Assembly (NCBI GenBank): GCA_963718355.1 | Contig: CAVQZA010000004.1 | Location: 1 to 64,000, forward strand | Direction of reading: 5' to 3' | Source: CAVQZA01 sp963718355 | Lineage (GTDB): Bacteria > Actinomycetota > Thermoleophilia > Gaiellales > Gaiellaceae | DNA length: 64,000 nucleotides | Part shown: in pieces, positions 1 to 10,600 of the stretch | Layout of the letters: every line of letters begins with the position of its first letter | Position numbering within the stretch: the first letter of the stretch is position 1 | Notes under the pieces: generated by a model | What the model saw: only the letters and a program-made list of their open reading frames with translations | Told to the model about the DNA's origin: nothing | Databases searched by the model: none | Position numbers and translations under genes: made by a program

Positions 1-30
1 CCATTTCTGTTGTCGATACGACGACGCGCT

Positions 31-726
31 CTAATACGAATCCGCCGTCGACTCACTCAGCGATGAGACTCCAACCGGCGGGGCTCCGAACGACGCCTGG
101 TCGTGAGTGAGGCGATGTGCTCGAGAACGGCATCCAGTGCCGCCTCGAGTGGGCTCGACGTCACGGCGGACCTGTGAAAGGACTAACCCACCTTGGACGG
201 CAGCTAACAGAGCCGTGGCCAAGCGGTCGGGATCGGCGCTCCGACGCAGGTCACCCCGCTTATACATGGCCTGCAGCCCATCTCGAATCGCGCCCTCCCA
301 CCGGTCGAATCCGTCGACCAGATCCTCGCGGCACTCCGGGTGTGCCTCGAACAGCTCTCCGGCGAGACTTCCCAGAGGGCAGCCACCTTGGCATTGGATT
401 TGACGTCGGCCCTCGACCAAGAGATCACGCCATGCCCGCAGGGCCTCCAAACTGTCCAGGCTGGCGAGATGCGGTTGTTGGCTCTCGAGGATCGCACGGG
501 TCTGATGTGCGATCACGGCGCGGACCAGCCCCTGCTTGTCACCGAAGTAGTGGTAGAGCTGCGAGGCGCTTACTCCGGCCGCACTCTGCACGTCCTCCCA
601 GCTGGTGCCTGCCACGCCGCCCGAATACATCAGCATCGCCGCGGCTTCGACGATCCGTTCGCGGGTGGCTAGCCCCTTGGCTGTGAACGTTCGCTCGCCA
701 GAGCTCTCCGCATCGCTACCAGTCAC
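31..726 (-). CDS. TetR/AcrR family transcriptional regulator, C-terminus apparently frameshifted
   Basis: DNA-binding repressor, 231 aa in the intact frame from a GTG start; AGGACAGG lies just upstream. The N-terminal TetR helix-turn-helix is at about residues 20-65 (RERIVEAAAMLMYSGG, then SASQLYHYFGDKQGL), followed by the helical ligand-binding domain. It is divergent from the SDR gene at 826 and a near-perfect palindrome lies between them, so it probably represses that gene. Oddity: after RRDVEP the frame becomes unlike a TetR C-terminus, whereas the adjacent frame reads LEAALDAVLEHIASLTTR, a normal TetR end, with stop at 57-59. One extra base in the GGG run at 151-153 explains this; it may be a mutation or a sequence error. 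Confidence 0.9.
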   Translation of the reverse strand: MTGSDAESSGERTFTAKGLATRERIVEAAAMLMYSGGVAGTSWEDVQSAAGVSASQLYHYFGDKQGLVRAVIAHQTRAILESQQPHLASLDSLEALRAWRDLLVEGRRQIQCQGGCPLGSLAGELFEAHPECREDLVDGFDRWEGAIRDGLQAMYKRGDLRRSADPDRLATALLAAVQGGLVLSQVRRDVEPTRGGTGCRSRAHRLTHDQASFGAPPVGVSSLSESTADSY

Positions 727-749
727 GGACCTGTCCTAATACAAAGATT

Positions 750-801
750 GGAGTTGACACTTCATTACAGTATGACATACTGGAATGGAGTGAACACTTC
801 A
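750..801 (+). promoter_or_regulatory. Promoter with TetR-type operator
   Basis: TTGACA (754-759) and CATACT (776-781) are spaced 16 nt apart as -35/-10 of the SDR gene. A 25-bp near-perfect dyad, CATTACAGTATG (763-774) and CATACTGGAATG (776-787) around one central base, covers the -10, with one mismatched pair. A 15-bp direct repeat (750-764 and 787-801, two mismatches, GGAGT..ACACTTCA) brackets the dyad. The position between divergent tetR and SDR genes makes it the likely binding site of the adjacent TetR. Confidence 0.7.
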
Positions 802-825
802 AAACTTAGGAGATCCGAACTACCA

Positions 826-1746
826 ATGAGCACACTCCCAGAAAAGACGGTACTCATCACGGGCGCCAACGCCGGGATCGGCAAGGACGTGGCCCGGCAA
901 CTGGCATCTCGTCCCGAGATGGCCCGAATCTACCTGGCGTGCCGCAACCGAGATCGAGCGACAACGGCAAAGGCCGAGCTCGAAGCAGCGACCGGCCGGC
1001 GCATCTTCGACATCGTTGTCATGGACGTCGCCGACCTGGGTTCGGTCCGCGCCGGCCTTGCAGCGATCGACGGATCCGTCGACGCGCTGGTCATGAACGC
1101 TGGTGTCATCGGCCCGCAGTCGATGGAGTTGACCGCCGACGGGGTCACCAACGTGTTCGCGACGAACGTCCTCGGCCACGTCGTCCTCCTCGAAGGGCTC
1201 CTGGCCGAGGGGCGGCTTGGCGAGGTTGCGGTCCTCGCCGGAAGTGAAGCAGTCCGCGGAGTTCCGAAGTTGCGGATGAAAGGGCCATCCTTCGTCTCAA
1301 CCTCAGCCGACGAGCTCGCCACCGTCATCGACGGCAGCTACTTCGCCAGCAGAAAAGCTGACTTCAACCTAGCGTTTGGGCAGGCCAAGTACATCGGGGC
1401 CTTGTGGATGGCCTACCTGGCCCGCCAGCACCCCGACCTCCGCTTCATCACCGTGAGCCCCGGGAACACCACCGGCACCCAAGCCCCCAGCGACCTTCCC
1501 CTACCGATGCGGGTAGCCGCCAAGTACGTCATGCCCGCCCTGGGTCTCGCCCACAAACTCGACGTGGGAGCGAAGCGGCTCGTCGACGGTGTCACCGACC
1601 CGACCCTGTCCAGCGGCGCGTTCTACGCGAGCGCGGCCAACAAGCTGAAGGGTCCGTTGGTCAACCAAGCGGACATCTTGCCCGATCTGGCCAACCCGTC
1701 GTTTCAGGACCACGCCAACGAGGCCATCCATCGCTTCATCACCTAA
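826..1746 (+). CDS. SDR family oxidoreductase
   Basis: NAD(P)-dependent short-chain dehydrogenase/reductase, 306 aa. The Rossmann glycine motif TGANAGIGKDVA is at the N-terminus and NAG (VMNAGVIG) follows. The canonical YxxxK is not obvious; the catalytic region reads FGQAKYIGALW, so the activity is uncertain and it may be a divergent or atypical SDR. I chose ATG 826, which has AGGAGA 13 nt upstream, over the further upstream in-frame start at 748, because that one lies inside the promoter/operator. It is divergent from the TetR gene and presumably controlled by it. Confidence 0.85.
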   Translation: MSTLPEKTVLITGANAGIGKDVARQLASRPEMARIYLACRNRDRATTAKAELEAATGRRIFDIVVMDVADLGSVRAGLAAIDGSVDALVMNAGVIGPQSMELTADGVTNVFATNVLGHVVLLEGLLAEGRLGEVAVLAGSEAVRGVPKLRMKGPSFVSTSADELATVIDGSYFASRKADFNLAFGQAKYIGALWMAYLARQHPDLRFITVSPGNTTGTQAPSDLPLPMRVAAKYVMPALGLAHKLDVGAKRLVDGVTDPTLSSGAFYASAANKLKGPLVNQADILPDLANPSFQDHANEAIHRFIT

Positions 1747-2041
1747 GAGACAGTCGCGTAAGACGTCGCCGACTGGTTTCCAGAGACACATCGGAAACTA
1801 CTCACCGCAGAGGTGACCACGGCTCGGTGACCCTTTGCTCGCACCGCCCTCAACGATTAATGGGGTAACTGAGACGGCACCGTTCCCTCCCCAAGCTGCC
1901 CCGTTTAGGATCATCTCGCCGGAAAGTCCGGCGCCTTCCCCCGACACGGGGTCACTCCTTTGGACGTTGACAAGGAAGCCTTAAGGCCCGAGGCGATCCT
2001 GTGCGAGCAGGCCGCCGGCACTTCGGGGAGAGGAGGGTGAG
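1747..2041. other. Intergenic region with small hairpin and -35-like box
   Basis: No gene seen. A perfect 7-bp stem with a 3-nt loop (CGCCGGA 1917-1923, TCCGGCG 1927-1933) lacks a T-run. TTGACA at 1967-1972 could be a -35 for the LuxR-type gene at 2042, but no convincing -10 lies 16-18 nt downstream. Confidence 0.35.
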
Positions 2042-2293
2042 ATGTCCGACGTCGTCGCACCAACGTTCACCCTCCGGCAGCGACAGATCATCCAGCTGAT
2101 CGCCGCCGGAAACTCGAACGACGAGATCGCCGAGCGTCTGGGCATCTCCGAGCGGACGGTCCGCGCGCACTGCGAGGCGCTGCGCCTCAAGCTTCTCTGC
2201 CTGCGCCGCCTGCACATCCCCTTTGCCTACAGTCTGGCGGCGACTGGCAGCACCGCCGGTCTCAGGCCAGCGGTGCGGTCGAAGCCCCGCTGA
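2042..2293 (+). CDS. Small stand-alone LuxR-type HTH protein, C-terminus probably altered
   Basis: An 83-aa protein consisting of little more than a LuxR/FixJ helix-turn-helix: [20 protein letters not shown] then [35 protein letters not shown] immediately precedes the ATG, so translation is likely. There is no receiver or ligand domain. After [11 protein letters not shown] the tail is low-complexity and overlaps a lacI fragment on the opposite strand, suggesting the native end was lost when the two sequences were joined. It could still bind DNA; target unknown. Confidence 0.6.
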   Translation: MSDVVAPTFTLRQRQIIQLIAAGNSNDEIAERLGISERTVRAHCEALRLKLLCLRRLHIPFAYSLAATGSTAGLRPAVRSKPR

Positions 2294-2531
2294 TGCCGCC
2301 GAGGATCTGCCCGTAGTCCTCGTACTGGACGACCGGCACGGTGACCCCGATCAGGCCCGTGCGCGTGCCGCCGATCCGGCGGGAGCCGCGTGCGCCACCA
2401 GGGGCGAGGCCCCGGCCCCGCACGGCCTGAAGCACGAGTTCGCGGGTCTCCTTCGAGACGTCCGGCCGACCGTTGAGGACACGCGACACGGTCGCAACGG
2501 AGACGCCGACCTGCTCGGCGATGTCCTTCAT
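2262..2531 (-). pseudogene. LacI family regulator, N-terminal fragment
   Basis: [20 protein letters not shown] is a textbook LacI headpiece, followed by a hinge region and the start of the periplasmic-binding-like domain ([20 protein letters not shown]). The frame stops after about 89 residues, whereas LacI regulators are normally 330-340 aa, so about three quarters of the gene is missing. An upstream in-frame start at 2561 is also possible. The break falls where the oppositely oriented LuxR-type ORF ends, consistent with a deletion junction. Confidence 0.75.
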
Positions 2532-2566
2532 CGTCGCGCATCGTCCGTTCCCGGACTCCATCGTGA

Positions 2567-4561
<1,995 letters not shown>

Positions 4562-4562
<1 letters not shown>

Positions 4563-4966
4563 TGCAGATCACGAGGAGCAGCGTCGACACAATCGCCGGG
4601 CCGAGCGACTGGTTCACGGGCGCGGTCTACATCGACGCGGTCGCCGCGCCGACCGACACCTCGCGCCTCAGCGCCAGCAATGTCCACTTCACGCCCGGCG
4701 CGCGCACCGCGTGGCATACCCACCCGAACGGCCAGACGATCTTCGTCCTCGAAGGTGTCGGCCTCGCGCAGCGGCGCGGCGGCCCGGTCGAGGTGATCCG
4801 CCCCGGCGACCGCGTGTTCTTCGAGCCGGGCGAGGAGCACTGGCACGGCGCCACGGCGACGCGGTTCATGGTTCACCTAGCGCTGGTCCACGTCGACAAC
4901 GAGGGCCACCCGGCGACTTGGGGCGACCACGTCACCGACGAGGAGTACGCGGCGGCGCCCGAGTAG
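4562..4966 (+). CDS. Cupin domain protein
   Basis: A 134-aa single-domain cupin. The ATG overlaps the stop of the XRE gene (TGATG), with GAAGGAG inside the upstream gene as ribosome site. Cupin motif 1 is seen as AWHTHPNGQTIFVLEGVGLA and motif 2 as PGDRVFFEPGEEHWHGA, keeping the metal-binding histidines. It resembles small quercetinase-like or carboxymuconolactone-decarboxylase-associated cupins, but the reaction is unknown. Probably an operon with the regulator. Confidence 0.9.
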
Positions 4967-5023
4967 TACGCTTCCGCTCTGCGGCGTTCTTCTGTGTTCA
5001 CGATTGCGAGAGGAGCCCGTCGA

Positions 5024-6487
5024 ATGAGCGTCAAGGCCAGACTCAGCGCCCTCGGGTGCGCCCTGATCATCTCGGCTGTCGGGGCCGCCAGCGCGTCCGC
5101 GGCGCCGCTTTCGCTCCTCCTTCCTCAGGGCCCCGCGTTCGCCGTCCTCGGGCACTCGTGCGGCGGCATCCAGGAGAAGGCCTACGCAACGGGATTCGAC
5201 ACGTCGAGCGGCTCCCCGACCGGCGCCGTGTACCTGTCGACGCGGTGCGGCGGCAGCGGGCGAGGCGGCGGGTACCACACGACGACGTACACCGCCTGGG
5301 CCGGGGTTAGCTGGGACTTCACAGCAGCGGTCACCTCCTATGCCGGGCTGTCGACGGCGCCCGCGGTCGACCCGGCGTTCTCCGCCTTCGACGCTTTCGG
5401 AAACCAGGTCTACAACCAGTCGGGCAGCGCGTTCCTCGTCCTCGCCCCCTGGTTCGTCCCCGCACCGATGGTCACCGCCCTGTCGACGACATCCGGCCCC
5501 GTCGCCGGCGGCACGAAGGTGACGATCACAGGGACCGGGCTCACCGGCGCCACGGGAGTGAGCTTCGGCGGCACCGCCGCCGCGAGCTTCACCGTGGACG
5601 GCGCCACGTCGATCACCGCGACAGCGCCGGCCGCCGGCGCGGGAACGGTGGACGTGAAGGTCACGACCGCTGGCGGCACGAGCGCGACGAGTGCGGGCGA
5701 TCAGTTCACGTTCGTGGCCGTCCCGTCGGTGTCGAGCCTGAGCCCGAGCAGCGGGCCGGTCTACGGCGGCACGGCGGTCACGATCACCGGGGCCCACCTC
5801 GCCGGCGCCACCGCGGTCTCCTTCGGCGGCACCGCCGTGGGCTTCGAGGTGGATAGCGACACGTCGATCACGGCCTACTCGCCGGGTGCAGAGGCGACCG
5901 ACACCGTCCACGTCACGGTCACGACAGCAGGCGGCAAAAGCGCGCGCACCGCCGCCGACCGCTTCACGTATGTGGCCCCCGCGCCGCCCACGGTGACGAG
6001 CATCAGCCCGAACCTGGGCCCGGAGGACGGCGGCACCTGGGTCACGATCGCGGGCGCGAGCCTCACCGACGCGACGGAGGTCGACTTCGGTGGCGTGCCG
6101 GCGTACTTCGCGGTCGACAGCGACACCTCGATCGAGGCCTGGTCGCCGCCGGGCATCGGGACGGTCGACGTGACGGTCACGACCCTCGGCGGCACGAGCG
6201 CCACGAGCGCCGGCGATCAGTTCACCTTCGTTCCCGCTCCGACGGTGACCGGCGTGAGCCCGAATGCCGGTCCCGTCGACGGCGGGACGCTCGTGACGAT
6301 CACCGGCGCGGGCTTCACCGATGCCGTCGAGGTCGACTTCGGCGGCGGCCCGGCAGACTTCGTGATCGACAACGACGGCTCGATCGAAGCGGTCGCGCCG
6401 GCGGGCGCCGGGACGGTCGACGTGACTGTCGCGACCCTCGACGGCACGAGCGCCGCAAGTCCGGACGATCAGTTCACGTACGGCTAG
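5024..6487 (+). CDS. Secreted protein with four IPT/TIG domains
   Basis: Predicted exported 487-aa protein. The start ATG 5024 follows GAGAGGAG; a signal peptide (LGCALIISAVGAASASA) precedes a Cys-containing N-terminal domain of about 130 aa. Four IPT/TIG immunoglobulin-like repeats follow, each opening with a variant of SPxxGPVxGGT and containing VTITG.GL and SFGG elements. TIG repeats act as structural or adhesion modules; no catalytic motif is visible. The repeats are about 85-90 residues each, suggesting internal duplication. It lies just upstream of the borosin promoter but there is no evidence of a functional link. Confidence 0.88.
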   Translation: MSVKARLSALGCALIISAVGAASASAAPLSLLLPQGPAFAVLGHSCGGIQEKAYATGFDTSSGSPTGAVYLSTRCGGSGRGGGYHTTTYTAWAGVSWDFTAAVTSYAGLSTAPAVDPAFSAFDAFGNQVYNQSGSAFLVLAPWFVPAPMVTALSTTSGPVAGGTKVTITGTGLTGATGVSFGGTAAASFTVDGATSITATAPAAGAGTVDVKVTTAGGTSATSAGDQFTFVAVPSVSSLSPSSGPVYGGTAVTITGAHLAGATAVSFGGTAVGFEVDSDTSITAYSPGAEATDTVHVTVTTAGGKSARTAADRFTYVAPAPPTVTSISPNLGPEDGGTWVTIAGASLTDATEVDFGGVPAYFAVDSDTSIEAWSPPGIGTVDVTVTTLGGTSATSAGDQFTFVPAPTVTGVSPNAGPVDGGTLVTITGAGFTDAVEVDFGGGPADFVIDNDGSIEAVAPAGAGTVDVTVATLDGTSAASPDDQFTYG

Positions 6488-6497
6488 CCAGAGCGTG

Positions 6498-6526
6498 TTG
6501 ACGGGTTCGAGTGCCCGCAGTATTGT
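6498..6526 (+). promoter_or_regulatory. Sigma70-like promoter of the borosin operon
   Basis: TTGACG (6498-6503), a 17-nt spacer, and TATTGT (6521-6526). Transcription would begin near 6533, giving a 5' leader of about 33 nt that contains the GGGAGGG ribosome site (6554-6560) before ATG 6566. Confidence 0.65.
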
Positions 6527-6565
6527 CGTGCGGCTTGCAACTAACTTGAGCTCGGGAGGGCGGCG

Positions 6566-6877
6566 ATGGCGGACTCAACCCAGGTAGCCCAGGCACTCCA
6601 GGCCTACCTCAACGTGCTCGCGACGGATCCTGGCGCACTCGCGAACTACCTCAGCAATCGTCCGTTCGCGGTCCGCAAGTGGTACGCGAACAACGCCGAG
6701 TCGTTGAGGGGGATCGAGGCCGATGCGATCACGCAAGCCGAGACGATCCTGATGGACGGGGACTTTACTCAGGCCCAAAGCATCTTCCTGGCCGCTGACC
6801 AGCCGACCGCGGTGGCGCTCTGGGTTACGAGCTGGGTTACGAGCTGGGTCACCAGCCATACGGACCCCAATTCGTAG
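6566..6877 (+). CDS. Split-borosin precursor peptide (borosin-binding domain plus WVTS-repeat core)
   Basis: A 103-aa RiPP precursor candidate. Residues ~5-80 form a helical leader (VAQALQAYLNVLATDPGALA, YLSNRPFAVRKW, ADAITQAETILMDGDFTQA) resembling the borosin-binding 'clasp' helices of OphMA and of discontinuous bacterial borosin precursors. The C-terminus is a repetitive core, WVTSWVTSWVTS at residues 86-97, ending HTDPNS. The gene has its own promoter, a good ribosome site and lies 9 nt before an OphMA-like methyltransferase. Seen: repeats and pairing. Known: borosin enzymes alpha-N-methylate the backbone of hydrophobic or beta-branched core residues. Inferred: the Trp/Val/Thr core is the modified region. 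No protease or exporter is adjacent. Confidence 0.85.
   Translation: MADSTQVAQALQAYLNVLATDPGALANYLSNRPFAVRKWYANNAESLRGIEADAITQAETILMDGDFTQAQSIFLAADQPTAVALWVTSWVTSWVTSHTDPNS
6821..6856 (+). repeat. Threefold 12-bp repeat encoding the WVTS core
   Basis: TGGGTTACGAGC occurs twice exactly (6821-6832, 6833-6844) and is followed by TGGGTCACCAGC (6845-6856), which differs at three bases but encodes the same WVTS. Two identical copies suggest recent duplication; the synonymous drift of the third suggests selection on the peptide. Confidence 0.9.
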
Positions 6878-6886
6878 ACGACTGAC

Positions 6887-7663
6887 GTGAACGGCGGCTC
6901 GCTCGTCGTCGTCGGCACGGGGATCCAGTTCGGCTCGCAGCTCACCGTCGAGGCTCGGGTTGCGCTCGAGACCGCCGACGTCGTCCTCTACGTGGTTGCC
7001 GAGCCGCAGATGCGGAGGTTCGTCGAGACCCTGAACCCGAAAGCAGAGTCGCTTCACGGCTTCTACGAGGTGGGCAAGCCGCGCGCGGAGGCGTACGAGG
7101 CGATGACCGAGGAGATCCTCCGCCGGGTGCGCGAGGGCCTCACGGTCTGCGCCGCGTTCTACGGGCACCCCGGCGTCTTCGTGACCCCGTCCCATGAGGC
7201 CGTGCGACGGGCTCGGGAGGAGGGTTTTCCGGCGCGGATGCTGCCGGGCATCTCCGCCGAGGACTGCCTCTTCGCCGACCTCGGGGTCGACCCTTCGCGT
7301 CACGGCTGCCAGAGCTACGAAGCGACCGAGTTCCTGATCTACTCGCGCCGCCTCGACCCGACCGCCGCGCTCGTGCTGTGGCAGATCGGCACTGTAGGCC
7401 GGAACGTCGCGGCGAGCGAGACGCAGGCCTCGGGGCTCCCCGTGCTCGTCGAGCGGCTGCTCGCGGACTACCCGGCGACGCACGAAGTGACGGTCTACGA
7501 GGCCGCGCCGTACCCGGGCTTCGAGCCGCTGATCCGGACTGTGCCCTTGTCCGAGCTGTCCGCCGCCGACATCACGCCGCTCTCGACGCTCTACGTCCCG
7601 CCGCTCGACGCGGTCGCCGACCTCACGATGTTCGATCGCCTCGGTCTCCCGAGGCCTGAGTAG
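6887..7663 (+). CDS. Borosin alpha-N-methyltransferase (OphMA-like, split type)
   Basis: SAM-dependent methyltransferase of the tetrapyrrole-methylase fold, 258 aa, GTG start 9 nt after the precursor. It aligns by eye along its length with the methyltransferase domain of fungal OphMA: VVVGTGI at the N-terminus, GKPRAEAYEAM, FYGHPGVFVTPS, ARMLPGISAEDCLFADLGVD, YEATEFL. Y60, R66, Y70 and Y92 correspond with a constant offset of six to OphMA Y66, R72, Y76 and Y98, residues I recall as catalytic. Unlike OphMA it carries no core peptide of its own, so it must act in trans on the preceding precursor. A porphyrin-precursor methylase is unlikely because the OphMA-specific motifs are present and no tetrapyrrole genes are nearby. 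Confidence 0.92.
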   Translation: MNGGSLVVVGTGIQFGSQLTVEARVALETADVVLYVVAEPQMRRFVETLNPKAESLHGFYEVGKPRAEAYEAMTEEILRRVREGLTVCAAFYGHPGVFVTPSHEAVRRAREEGFPARMLPGISAEDCLFADLGVDPSRHGCQSYEATEFLIYSRRLDPTAALVLWQIGTVGRNVAASETQASGLPVLVERLLADYPATHEVTVYEAAPYPGFEPLIRTVPLSELSAADITPLSTLYVPPLDAVADLTMFDRLGLPRPE

Positions 7664-10600
7664 CCGCTGCGCCCGCGCGGGTCAGCGCCGCACGCGCACG
7701 CTCGATCGCGACCGTATGACCCTTGCGCTCGAACAGCTCGAGCGCCGTGGTCGCGCAGGCCGCCGCGTCCGCGTCGAGGCCGGCCATGAGCAGCACCTCG
7801 GCCCGGTCGAGCAGCATCGCGCCACGGAGCTCGAGCGCATCGGTGACCTCGACCCGGGCGACGGCGTCGCGCGCAAGGAGCTCCCCCTCGGCGTGCGAGC
7901 CTCGCTGCGCGAGCACCTTCGCCCGCGTCCCGAGCGCGAACGCCTGGGTCCAGACGTCGTCCGGAGCCGCTCGCTCCTGCGCGTGCAGCGAGACCTCCTC
8001 GGCCTCGTCGAATCGGCCCTGGCCGTAGAGGGCGCGGCCGAGGAAGGCGGCGATACTCGACGAATAGCCGCGCTCACCGATCTCCTCGAGCGCCACCCAG
8101 CCCTTGCGGAGCTCTCGCTCGGCCGCCTCGAAGTCGCCGGCGAGGATCTCGAGGTCGCCGTGGGCGAGAGCGGTCGCCGCCTGGCCGAGCAGCGTGAGCC
8201 CGAACTCCTCGTACATCGCCCGCGCACGGTTCGCGAGCTCGCGCGCCTCATCGAACCGGCCGCGCCGCGCTTCGAGCGGAGCGAGGTACCGCGCGACGCT
8301 CGCACCGATCAGCGGGTCGCCGCCCGACTCGGCGAGAATCGACTCGCAGAGTTCGATCGCCTCCGGCACCGGAGTCGGGCCTGCCCAGGCCGCGAAGCAC
8401 AGCTGGCCGAGGATCGTGGCCTCCTGCCGCCGGTCGCCTGCGCGGCGGGCGTGGACGAGCGCGCGCTGGAGCGCCTCCTCGCCGCGGGCGACGCGACCTT
8501 TCCAGAGGCCGAACCGGAGCCCGATCAGCGTCCAGGCAACGGCAAGCGCACGGTCGTCGCCGATCTCGTCGAGCCCGGCCACGGCGCCCTCGATCTCCTC
8601 GAGCAGCCGGTCGGTCTGGACGGGATCCGTGACGAAGAGAAGCGCCGCCCGCTCGACGAGCGCGGCGAACGCGACGCCGGGCTTGCCCGCACGCCTGGCC
8701 CGGTCGGGCACATCGAAGAGCACCTCCTCGGCGCGGCCGAGCTGACCCGACTCGCGTAGCGCCGCCCCGAGCTCGGGCAGCAGCTCGAGGCCCGACTCCT
8801 CCTTCTGGAGCGCGAGCGACCGCTCGAGCAGCTCGACGGCAGCGGTCATGTCTCCACGCGCGAGCGCGCGGCGCCCCGCCGAGGCAAGAAGCGCCGCGGC
8901 ACGCGCGCCGAGCTCGACGTCGTGCGCCGAGACTTTGCCGAGCTCACTCCGGTAGCGAAACGCCTGCTCGAGGTGGTAGCCGAGCAGCTCCTCGACCTCG
9001 CCGCCGCGTCCCTCGAGCCACGCGACGTGGCCTTCGTGCAGCTCGCCTCGGATGAGCTTGGGCAGCGCCTCGTAGGCCGCGTCGCGGATCAAAGGGTGGC
9101 GGAACGCGAAGCCGTCCTCACCGGCATAGATGGCGCGATGCGGGCGGACTAGCTCCTTGCGGACGAGCCCCGCGAGGCACTCTCCGACCGTCGCGCGCTC
9201 GATCTCCGTGGCGAGCGCCTCGACCGAGGCGCGGTGGAAGACGTTGCCCTCGACCGCGGCCCGCTCGAGGACGCGCCGCTCGTCGGTGGCGAGCTGGTCG
9301 AGACGGGTCGCGAGCAGGAGCTGGATCGAAGGCGGCACGCGCACGTCGGAGAGATCCCCGGTCGCGACCCAGCCACCGTCCTCGTTCAGCAGAAGCCCGT
9401 CGTCGATCAACATGCTGAGCATCTCCTCGACGAAGAGCGCGTTCCCGGCCGAGGCGCCGTGGATGCGCGCCCGCACCTCCGCAGAAAGAGTCACGCCGCC
9501 GACGAGGTTGTCGATCAGCGCCTCGGCCTCCTCGCTGGAGAGCGGCTCGAGGTAGATTGTGGTCGCGTTCTTCTTGCCGCCGCTCCAGTCGCGGCGCAGA
9601 TCGAGCAGCTCGGGCCGCGAGAGGCAGACGAGCAGGATCGGCGTGTCGTGGGCGTATTCCGCCACGTGCTCGATCAGGTCGAGCAGCGTCTGCTCACCCC
9701 AGTTGAGGTCGTCGAACACGACGATCAGCGGGCGGCGGCGCGCGAGCCCCTCGAAAAGTCGGCGGACGCCCCAGAAGCCCTCCTCCGCGGTCCCGACCGT
9801 CTTGCTGACGCCGATCACCTCGGCCACGCGCTCGGCGACCAGTTGCGGCGCGTCGTCCCCTTCCAGCACCGCGGCGATCTTCGCGAGCGCGGCGGGAAGG
9901 TCGTCGTCCTCCGTCAGACCCGTGGCCTGCTTCACGATCTCGCGCACGGGCCAGAAGGTGATCCCCTCGCCGTAGGGCAGGCAGGCGCCCGTCAGCACCA
10001 GCGGGTCGGCGCCGATGTCGCGCAGCGCCTCGTGGAGAAGCCGTGACTTGCCGACCCCGGCCGAGCCGAGCAGCGTGAACAGGTGGCACGAGCGCTCGCG
10101 GACCGACCGCGCGAACGCGTCTTCGAGGAGCGCCAGCTCGTGGCCGCGCCCGACCATCGGCGAGTCGAACCGCCTCGCGCGCGGAAGCGCTCCGGGCGTC
10201 ACCTCGAAGAGGCGGTATGCGTTGACCCGGTCGAGCTTCCCTTTCAGCTGCAACGGCTCGACGGGCTCCGCGCGGATCGCGTCGCGGGCGAGCTGGTAGG
10301 TCGGCTCGCCGATCAGGATCTCGCCCTCGGCGGCGGCCGACTCGAGGCGCTGTGCGACGTTGACCGCGTCGCCGGACACGAACGCGTGGCCCTGCGCGGG
10401 GTCCCCGGCGATCACCTCGCCGCTGTTGACGCCGGTGCGGACGAGCAGCTTGAGGCCGAACGAGCGCTCCAGCTCCTCGTTGAGGACGACGAACGCCTCG
10501 CGCAGCTCGACCGCGGCCCGCAGCGCGCGCAAGGCGTCGTCCTCGTGCAGGACCGGGATCCCGAACACCGCCATCACGGCGTCGCCGATGAACTTCTCGA

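Noticed and set aside
4877..5911. Minus-strand frame of 344 aa opposite the IPT/TIG gene
   Set aside because: Composition is Gly/Arg/Ala-rich and repeats mirror the TIG repeats; typical antisense shadow in GC-rich DNA.
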